The notes under the pieces: model-generated
What the model was told of the DNA's origin: nothing
The model's database searches: none
Seen by the model: the letters and a program-made list of their open reading frames with translations, nothing else
Assembly (NCBI GenBank): GCA_023105745.1
Contig: JALGQZ010000006.1
Location: forward strand, 66,074,316-66,138,315
Length of the DNA: 64,000 bases
Direction of reading: 5' to 3'
DNA from: Austropuccinia psidii
Taxonomy: Eukaryota; Basidiomycota; Pucciniomycetes; Pucciniales; Sphaerophragmiaceae
Shown here: one piece after another, positions 55,665-64,000 of the stretch
Position numbering within the stretch: the stretch's first letter is position 1
Layout: each line of letters opens with the position of its first letter
Program-made: the position numbers and the translations under genes

Positions 55665-57478
55665 TGTGAGCCTTAGAGGTAATTTCATATACGCAAAAGA
55701 CCACAAATACAAAATTAACATATAAATATAAATAAAATAAATTTATTTATATCATTAAAATGAAAATCAAAATATAAATATAAAATTATATTCACAATTA
55801 AAATTTAAAAATAAAATTACATTAAATTTTGAAATTGTAAAATTACATTTATACTTGAAAAAATTAAGTAAAAATGAATTTTTAACAAAATTGTAAAAAA
55901 ATAAACAAATTTGGAAAAAAGTTAAATAAATATTATTATAACTTTTTATCCAATAAGTAAACATATCAAAATTATTTCACCATTGGATTCCTCATAAAAG
56001 ATCAGGTGGGGTCACCTCTGAGTGAAAATTTTGTAACTTGACTCTAAATAAGCTTAAATCAAGTTTTTAGTATTTTCTGTATGAAAATTGAAAATCCTCA
56101 AAACTTGAATTTAATTCACATAAAATGTAGTGTTAATCACCAAAAGTTGTGTTAAAATTGAGGTGTTGTGTATATTTTAGAAGTTATGAGGAATTAAAGT
56201 ATTTTCAATTGAATTCAATTGAAATGTCAAAATGTGTGCGTGTATTACACAAGTGAACTTTAATTTACATATGAGGTATCAATTATTACTGTATTGAACT
56301 GTACAACTCCATTGAGTTACATATGTAAATTATAAGTATAATACATGATGAGGAAGTAAAGGAAAAATGAAATTGGAAAGATTAAATTTAGGGGGGAAAA
56401 GGAACTCCAGCTCTAAGGGGGAGCCAGACCCCCAAATTCCTTGCTGACAGGTGTGGTATGTCAAAATTCATGCAAGAGTTCATCACTTTTGGCCTGGAAT
56501 TGAGTTACAGGGTCTGTGGACTCAATTGATGATGAGGTTTTGATACCAACTGGGGTAGTTTTAGCTGTTGCCAAGAGGGTAAAACTACCCTTAGGATAAA
56601 AAAACATAGTAAAAACAGTTTCAACTGGTTTCCAAGTCTCTTACACAAATCCTGACATGTTTTGAAGGCTCTAGACCAGGTATTTCTATAGGAATGGCTG
56701 ATTTAAGGGGCTAAAATGACTAAAAATGGCTTAAACCAGCCCTTTTTGAGTCTAAACCAGGGGTCAATGATGCCATAATTTGCTTTTCTGTTTTCAGACT
56801 GTTTTTCACGACTGACAAGAGTAAATTTTACTTTTGGAGTAATAAAATTGATGGCTATAAAATAATGTCTTCTTTGCCCCACTTTTCTCTTCATTTTAGA
56901 ATCTTTTCCTTTTATTAATTAGTTTTAACACTGTTAAACCAATTAATAAAAGATTCCAACCACCTTTTCTAAATCTTTTTGAACATCCTAACCACGTGAA
57001 AAAATCATTATAATCATTGTTTGTAACTCTTATAATCATTTTTACCCCTGACCCACCCCAAAAGTGAATTAAAGCATCTTTCATCACTGTTAGCTTTGTC
57101 ACTTTGTTTCCAAATTCACTCTGGTCACTTTTGGGTGTTTTTTCTCTTTAATATTCTTTTTACAGACTCTGTTTATTAATTAATTTCTTGCATTTCATTG
57201 CTCAATTAATTCCAATTGAAATTGCTCTTGAAGAAATTTCTTTTGTAGCCTTCAAATATCTCTTGTAGCGTATTTTTTGGATAAATTTTTATTGTTGGTA
57301 AAACAATAAATTTTTATAATATTGCTTTATACTAATAAAGTTATAAACAATAAAACTGGTGTGTTTTCTCTTGATAATAATATGTCTTACTATTTTGAAT
57401 TTCTTTTTACCTTATACAAATTTTGAAGACAGGAAAAGTACTTGATTTTTAATCAAAGCTTCATATCCACACCTTACA
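55665..57478 (+). repeat. 3' LTR of C
   Basis: 1814 bp, TGTGAGCC...CACCTTACA, followed by GGATT. About 3% different from the 5' LTR over the part compared. Confidence 0.95.
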
Positions 57479-58499
57479 GGATTACTCAATGCCCTTGTCA
57501 AATTCCGACCATTCACAACAATGAGTGAAGTCGAGGTCAATCAATGGGATGAATTATCACCATTCTTATTTGCCAAAAAGAGATTCACCAACCTGATTGC
57601 CACAAATGGAGCATTGCTCGAGGGATTTATGTTTGCCATTGGGTGGTGCAAATGCAGCACAAAGAATGAGAAATTTGGTCTGTATGGAAGTGTTGAGAAA
57701 ATTGAAAATACAAAACATGAATAGCGCAACCAAGGAGCCAATCTCCGCTTGCTGGGTTGCATTATAGGTCAATCCTTAAAATATCTTGGGGATAATTTAT
57801 TTCAGAATATTCAAAATTGCTACAACTCATTGGGGGTTCCATCTTTTGATCAAGTAAACTATGAAGGCAATATTCCCGCAAATAAGGGTGTATGCAAGTT
57901 TGCTTCTGCACTCACTTTCACCATAAACAGATTCAAAAACTCACCTCATCTTGATAAGGATGCATCACTGTATTCTTCAGGATGGTGGTTTCAAGCTCAT
58001 AAGCGGACCGGCTAAATTCAAAGAGATGCATCAAAGCGGTGTACAGGGGGAAAATTGATTTTCCCAAATTAGCATTTTTGGATTGATCTATCTAATTGTC
58101 ATGGGCTCATTCAGGTAGTGTGGGCCAGTAGTACATTTGTTCATTATACTGATCCTGCACAGGACAACAAAAGCACAACACTAGTGGGTATGTCCGCACA
58201 ATGCTCAAGGAGGTTGGCAAAAACAATGTGCCAAAGAAGCCGTGGCTATTATGAGATTGACAAGGGAGCGGGCTATCAAATAAGGGATGGTCATACCATC
58301 TCATGCCAATTCAAAGAATGAGGATATTTGCATGTGTGTTGGACTTGCAGCGTAATGGGTAAATAATGGTGGGGTAAGGCAGAGGACAATATACACCAGG
58401 ATTGGATGGTTTGGAGTGCGGGAGATAGGTTGGCTCACATGAAAAAGGGGTGAAGTGGATTATGTATGGTTGCATGCCATTCTACATATATCCTGGTTT

Positions 58500-59305
58500 G
58501 TTGCTCTGGTCCAGGATTCCAATGCTTCACATGGGAATCCTTATGCTTGTGCAGGTTCCAACAATGCTAAAAGTTCCTTATGCCTGTGCGGGCTGATGAC
58601 GCTTCACACACAAATCTTTACGCTTGTACGAGCTCCCAACAATTCAAAAACTTGCTACGGCAGTGCAGGCTCCCAATGCCTCCCACGGAATTCCTTACGT
58701 TGTGCAGGTTCCCAACAACTTAAAAGGTTTCTTATGCTGGTACAGGCATCCAATAGTTGACATACAAATCCTGACGCTTGTGCAGGTTCCTGACAACGCT
58801 GAAAATTTCTTATGCCTGTGCAGGCTCTCGACAATTGACATGCTAATCCTTACACTTGGGAAGGTTCCCCACAATGCTAAAAATTTATTACGCCTGTGCA
58901 GGATTTGGAAAATTCGTATGCCAATCCTTACGCTTGTGAAGGTTCACGACAATGCTGAAAATTTCTTACGCCTGTGCAGGCTCCCAACAATTCACATGCC
59001 AACCCTTATGCTTTTGAAGGTGCCTGGAAATTCTAAAAATTTCTTACACCTGTGCAGGCTCCCAACCATTCACATGCCAATCCTTATCCTTGTGAAGGTT
59101 CCCAACCATGCTGAAAATTTCTTACGCCTGTGCAGGCTTCCGACAATTCTCATGCCAATCCTTACACTTGTGAAGGTTCCCAAAAAATCACATGCCAATC
59201 CTTACGCTTGTGAAGGTTCCCGACAATGCTCAAAATTCCTTACGCCTGTGCAGGCTCCCGGCAATTCACATGCCTATCCTTACGCTTGTGAAAGTTCCCA
59301 AAAAT
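58500..59305 (+). repeat. minisatellite of ~39-bp monomers, array 2
   Basis: Same monomers as 46600-47142 but a longer, more regular array (CTTACGCCTGTGCAGGCTCC alternating with CTTACGCTTGTGAAGGTTCC). The 233-codon ORF at 58624-59325 is a repeat translation. Confidence 0.88.
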
Positions 59306-59310
59306 CTAAG

Positions 59311-59721
59311 CAAATCAATATATGACTAAGATTAATAGTGTCTGACCATAGGAAAGGCAATGTCTCATGAATCTGGAGTGGATTTCTCACATGTGGGAGC
59401 CTCCTGCTTTTTTACAGTTAATATTTTATATGGCTCTAAACCATGGAAGAAGAAAATATAGGAGATGGTAACGGTGACCATTGGCGCATTTTTGGCAAAA
59501 GAGGTTCACACAAAGAAATGCTGACTCAAACCTTTGGTGGGGCACTTACAAAAATTATTCTCACACAATCAGGGATTTTCTCTAAGGAGGAAATAAGTAA
59601 TTTTTACATGAACCAAGAATGTAATAGAAATTGAACATAAAAATGATTGAATACAAATAATTTATTTAAAAGAGAGTATTACAAAAGAAAAAAAGTGGAA
59701 ATAATGAGATTTTTTAAATTT
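59311..59721. other. short interval, one small ORF
   Basis: A 63-codon plus-strand ORF (59443-59634, M-E-E-E-N-I-G-D-G) has no recognised domain. The rest is AT-rich. Confidence 0.35.
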
Positions 59722-61058
59722 TTATTTTTCTAGGGATTTGGAGACTATCCCGGTGATGTCCTCCTTTGGATAAGCCTCCAGTGCCTGGGAAAGGAGGGAG
59801 CTTAGTTCCTCCCGGAATTCCCGGTGCATCTCATTTTGATGAGTTGCATCCACAAAAGGAATCATGTGGAGCAAGCAACAATGCTCCAACAAGATTCGGT
59901 TGATTGATTTGTGGACGATGGCTCAAGGAATCATCAAAGTCGGTTGTAAGTTGGTAAATTCCTGGTGAGCGTCATTGTGGGAATGAGAGGGGCTTTGCAC
60001 CGGGGGCACTGGGGAGCGGACTGGGGTTGCTGTAGAGAGGGTGGAAACAGGATGGGAAGGTGAGGGAGTTGGGAAAGAAGAAGGGGGAGGGGGAGGGGGA
60101 GATGCAACAGGCGTATTGTCAATGATAATTATCGAGCAGGGAGTGGCGGGACAAGCTGGAGATGGTTGAAGAAAAGGTGAAGAGAAGTTGATAGGAGTGA
60201 AGAACAAGAAGTGGTGACTTACCAAAAGGTTCCTCCATGGATTGCGTAGGAGCTACCTCAGGTTCTGGCTCACGAGTTGTAACGTCCTCAGGTGGTTGGG
60301 AGGAGAGACTCCGGCCAGGAATAGGTGGCTCTTTGGTTTGGGAGGGTTCTAAAAAAGGAGTAAGAGTCAGTTAACTTGACTTGAAAGTGAAAGTGAAAAT
60401 GAAATGAAACTTTGGCTGCTTACTGCGGAGGAATTCTTCCAACCATTGGGTGCCACTTGGGACTGGAGTGGGTTGCTGCGGGGTTTGCTCGCAAGGGAAA
60501 CTAGGAATGGGAGAGTCTTGTTAGGGGGGTTTGGTGGGTTTTGTTCTATGAGTAATGGAAAAAAGTCAGTATTATTGCGTGAAGAGAAATGAGATAAGGA
60601 GGAGAAAGAAAACTTACTTCGGCGTTTGAATCCCATTGGTGACAAGACATGGTGATGATCAGCCCAAGCTTGAATGTCCTCTTGCCATTGCCATCCTTCA
60701 TTGGCCAGATAATCACTTCGCTCAGGTTGAGGAGTGAAGTGACCATGGGATGGTGGCCTAGGAGGGGGGTGGACAAATAAATAATTGAGGGGACAGGGCT
60801 AATTGTCCGGAATTGTTCCCGTTGGCCTGCTTGGGGTCCCAGTGTCAATTTGCGCTTGGATATGGTTTCATCATCATTTACCACAAAGGAGCCCTTGCAA
60901 GGGCATCTTGGGCAAGAACTCCTCTGGCCGTGTGGTTGGAAGGGGCAGACAACAAACAAACATATCTTGTGTGCTTGTCAGAAAGCATCACAAGCCCTGG
61001 TTGTCATTGAGGAAGGAATGCAGGGGATACCCCGCTTGGTGCATAAAGTGCACGACAT
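59722..61058 (-). pseudogene. Zn(II)2Cys6-like spliced gene, inactivated
   Basis: Read on the minus strand. ATG 61058 lies 1 bp after a TTTTGTTTTAG acceptor. The N-terminus has C-x2-C-x6-C-x9-C-x2-F-x6-C, the spacing of a Zn(II)2Cys6 cluster with the fifth Cys replaced by Phe next to a TGA. A second Cys cluster (C-P-R-C-P-C-K) and Q-A-G-Q-R-E-Q-F-R-T follow. Introns are visible with donors GTAAG near 60618, 60428 and 60217, giving coding-like exons such as T-Q-W-L-E-E-F-L-R and E-P-E-P-E-V-A-P-T-Q-S. The last exon ends G-I-V-S-K-S-L-E-K and TAA at 59722. I recall such proteins as a repeated family in Austropuccinia. DNA binding is possible but unproven. Confidence 0.55.
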
Positions 61059-61480
61059 CTAAAACAAAACAATTGAGGTTTGTAACTGAATAGGAAGTAA
61101 ACAGTAAAGAAAGAAAATGAAGATGTAAAATGAATTATATAAATTTAAAACGGAAACAATGTAAGGACGCTCTAGTCGGAAGTTTTTAAAAGTCTGGAAG
61201 AGAGTCGTGAAGAAAAAAAATAATTAATATCGGAACATAATGTGGACAAAATTTTTAAATGAGGAGACACACAAGGTGGATAGAAGTGGGGTTCTGAAAG
61301 TATCAGCAGGAGAAACAAACAGGCAAAAGGAAGGGGAGTGGGTTTGGTGGAGTGCAAAAGAAAAGAGTGGAAAGGCAGGAAGACCAAGGGGAATATGCAC
61401 AAGAAGGACAACAGTGGCTGAGCTTGAACAAAGTGGAGCGGGTGAGAAAGAAAGTGAAGGGCTTGTCATGTGAAGATGGT

Positions 61481-61489
61481 CTTTTATAC
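61481..61489 (-). promoter_or_regulatory. TATA box upstream of the Zn(II)2Cys6-like gene
   Basis: GTATAAAAG on the minus strand, about 430 bp before the ATG. A 5' non-coding exon and intron would lie between. Confidence 0.45.
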
Positions 61490-64000
61490 CATGGTGAAGC
61501 TGAGACAATCTCAGCAGTTGCAGCACCCGCAAAAGTCTCAGCTTCAAGGCGTGTGGGAAAAATTGAAGCTCAGTTGCAGCCAATGCTGCAACTGAGAAGG
61601 GAAATGCTGGTGTGAGGCAGAAGAACAATGGGGTTCTGGCTGAGTATTGCAATTGATTGAATTGTCAAGCTCAGTCAAATCCCCTGTGTTTCCTTAAATA
61701 GCCACCTGATCACCCAGGAGGGTGGTTGTGAGGCCCTTGTTGTATGTGCATGGTGGGTGCAATGCACAAGTGCCCCATGCAGAAATGCATGTGGTGCATT
61801 TGGTCACAAGTGACCGTGGCAAGATTACTGTCCGTATGGCCTGGTGATAGTGTTTGAACAAAGGGGGGGGCTGTAAGACAAGTGAATACAGCCTGAGCTT
61901 GCCTCGACCCATTGCTCAGGTTTGCTTTTGGGTTGTAATTGAAATGCTCAGTGGCTGAACATTTTAATTGCACAGTAATTGAACGATTAATATAACTATA
62001 TCAAATGCACCATGCTGAGAAATTTCTAGGTCATTTTTTTAAGCACACAATCTGAGCATTTGGCACAGCATTGGATGACATTTCAGCCAGGTGCAGCATT
62101 TCACACGCTTTGGTGAAGTGCTCCAAGCTGAGCCTTCCAATGAAATATTGAAAAAATGGTCCTGACAATGGCTTTACTGAGCACTTCCACACGGTGCTTT
62201 TGACCATGACATGCTCAGCTTGCGTGTGCAAATTGGGTGAAACGCAATGCTGAGCATGTGGCACATGAGCTACATATATGCAAACAATTAGAAGGTGGAT
62301 ACCCATTGGCTATATGCATGCAGGCTGAAGTAGTATTACAGCTGACACTGTAGTACGCAGTACACCTTTGTAAATGTATGCTGCGGGGCAGACCAAAAGC
62401 TGTTCAACAATGTAACATGCAATCATGTCAAGCCATCAAGTCACATATCTCAACTGCATCCCTTTGATTCACCTTGTTGGGCAGCTCTGCCTAACTACGG
62501 CACAGATGCTGGTGTAATCCAAGTTAATGAAAGTGGGTTATAATGGGATGACTTCATATTTGGGTCATACACAAACAGTGGATTCACTCCGGTGCCATTG
62601 TTGGGGAAAACTTTGACTGGCTGCGCTTCTTCATTGCGCATGCTCATTGGCGGGCAGCCACATGCTTTCATACGCACCCCCAACGGGTCATATGCAGGCA
62701 AATTTCACATGCCTGGAAGACATTTTACTGCCAGTCTTCCGACCGGCTATTTTCTTGGTCAGGTGGTCAGGTTTACTGTAGACGCTCACCCGCTTGCGCG
62801 TGGAAACCTGAGGCCAATCAGTGTGGATTTGCTTCAGCCTCATCCGCATTAGAATAATCCCGGCCTATGATTGCGTGGGGATCTCCCACTGCAGGTCATT
62901 TTCTGCATGTTCTCACGCTCCCCGCGCAAGTTGTGGCTCCTGGCTTGCAGCCAAAAATTCCCTTGGGAAGGTGGCCTCTTTTGCCAGAGTTTCATATACA
63001 CGTGAGGCAAAGACCCTGATGCCAATCTTGGTGGATTAGTACCCGCCTCAAACACAATAGGGGTGAATGTATATGTGGATCATGGTTCACGGCCGGCGCC
63101 CCCTTTGATCATGCCACAAATTCCCCCCTGGAAGCCCAGTAGGCATCAGTCAGCAAAAAACTTCAGGAAAACCCAAGCTCATGTTCGGTGGAACGCCACC
63201 AAACATATCTCACCCGCCCGCACACAAACATCCCCACAGTGAGATTGCCCTTTGAAACCGCCAAAATTGCCCAATAGGTCCCTGTGCAACAATTAACCTG
63301 GGGAAGATATGCTCATTCTTTGCTGTAACACCAGTGAACATGTCTGCATGCCTCTAATATGCCCCTCCGCAATAAGTTGCTACAACCCACCAAATTTTGG
63401 ATATGCTAATGCCAACCTTGTTTCACCAAAGGTTGCATAACTTGCTGCAGATCCAGAAGTCATATCGGTGCACCCACATTTTTGCCACCTTGCCTTGATA
63501 TATGCCCCAAATCGGATATGAAAATTATGAGTGCAAGAGGCCCACCTCCATCAAGACCATGCACGTAACCACAGGCCATCCCCCCTTGAGCCCATTGCTG
63601 CCTCTCATATAAGTTCCCCACCTGCGCTTATTCATCTTCATTCCCTTTAGCTACCCCTTCCTGATCATATAATTTCCAACTGTCCCCAAATAATTCATAA
63701 TAGCCACATGTCAACCCCTTCACAACCACTTTGCATTTGGATGATTAATATTTGTATTCAAATAAATAGTGATATAACCTTAAATCCTGAGAATTCTCAC
63801 TTAGCTTCTTGGATTATCCTATGGCACAATCAACACAACATATTCGTATATCTCCCCAATCACCAGCGTGCTATTGGCTCTCTCCCTGGAGCCCTTTCCA
63901 AAACGTTGATACCATTCCTTGGGGCACCACAAACTTTCATGCACTGTGGTCCTGGTGGGGCATGGATTGAAAATTGCCAATCCAATCCTACTCAAGTATT
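61490..64000. other. GC-richer flank without recognised genes
   Basis: Repeated words such as TGCTGAGCA and ATGCTCAG occur at 61900-62240. An 86-codon ORF at 62592-62852 (with P-H-A-F-I-R-T-P-N-G-S-Y) and others near it are not convincing. The base composition differs from the AT-rich elements and may be older non-element DNA. Confidence 0.4.

Larger units (their letters stand above)
47424..57478 (+). mobile_element. Gypsy chromovirus-type element C (10.06 kb)
   Basis: LTRs of 1817 and 1814 bp (TG...CA), GGATT target duplication, primer-binding site, gag with a 64-nt intron, protease, RT, RNase H, integrase with a chromodomain-like tail, PPT. The LTRs differ at roughly 3% of positions over the first 580 bp compared by eye. 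Pol carries two in-frame stops and one frameshift, so this copy is inactive. A2 is another copy. Confidence 0.96.
47269..58366 (+). pseudogene. TET/JBP-like 2OG-Fe(II) oxygenase, copy 2, split by element C
   Basis: The N-terminal part is 47269-47423 (to I-F-S-S-T-G) and the rest is 57479-58366 after the 10-kb insertion. Stops in the second part include TAG near 57722 (Trp), TAA near 58013 (CAA to TAA), TAG near 58068 and TGA at 58319. The H-L-D iron motif (N-S-P-H-L-D-K-D) and F-V-H-Y-T-D are preserved. From the shared M-S-E-V-E-V start to the stop, both copies are 846 bp long. The insertion disrupts the gene between the conserved STG and the following Leu-Leu. Confidence 0.65.
47143..59310 (+). 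repeat. tandem segmental duplication, unit 2, interrupted by element C
   Basis: 47143-47423 and 57479-59310 together repeat unit 1, apart from a ~110-bp deletion near 47180 and a longer minisatellite. Element C splits it. Confidence 0.8.

Noticed and set aside
58624..59325. 233-codon plus-strand ORF
   Set aside because: Translation of 39-bp monomers, which are a multiple of three.
61224..61652. 142-codon minus-strand ORF upstream of the zinc-cluster gene
   Set aside because: Overlaps the TATA box and likely leader; no domain or splice support.

Overview
The window is fungal nuclear DNA made almost entirely of repeats. It is AT-rich, has spliceosomal introns of about 65 nt (GT...AG), and carries Ty3/Gypsy retrotransposons with 1.4-2.2 kb LTRs, TET/JBP-like 2OG-Fe(II) oxygenase pseudogenes, a Zn(II)2Cys6-like gene remnant and minisatellites built on a CTTACGCYTGTG core. 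This combination suggests a rust fungus (Pucciniales). Several families look to me like repeats of the myrtle rust Austropuccinia psidii; that is recognition from memory, not a search result. I see no intact single-copy host gene.

Layout. 1-9.5 kb, minus strand: a Gypsy copy (A2, 5' LTR plus gag-protease, running off the left edge) is nested in the protease region of an older Gypsy relic (A1). 9.5-12.8 kb: AT-rich DNA with nothing recognisable. 12.8-19.8 kb, plus strand: Gypsy element B (5' LTR, intron-containing gag, protease, RT, RNase H), broken by stops and frameshifts and truncated inside the integrase zinc finger. 20,049-40,971: giant Gypsy element D, 20.9 kb, with near-identical 2.22 kb LTRs and an ACGC target-site duplication. 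41.0-47.4 kb: minisatellite, unknown gene remnants and the first unit of a ~2 kb tandem duplication carrying a TET-like pseudogene. 47,424-57,478: chromodomain Gypsy element C, complete with both LTRs and a GGATT target duplication, inserted inside the second TET-like copy. 57.5-59.3 kb: the rest of that copy and its minisatellite. 59.7-61.1 kb, minus strand: a spliced Zn(II)2Cys6-like pseudogene with a TATA box. 61.5-64 kb: no recognised gene.

Element D is the most interesting object. Its gag-protease ORF (1433 aa) is intact, but pol begins 8.8 kb downstream. The gap holds a small coiled-coil ORF with a possible PP1-docking motif, an ORF duplicated from the Gag C-terminus, about 13 copies of a short hairpin whose stems vary in a compensatory way, a compact island of three hairpins, and two extra copies of the element's polypurine tract. 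LTR divergence by eye (about 0.3% for D, about 3% for C) makes D the youngest insertion.

All coordinates, frames and motifs were read by eye. No alignment or database search was run.
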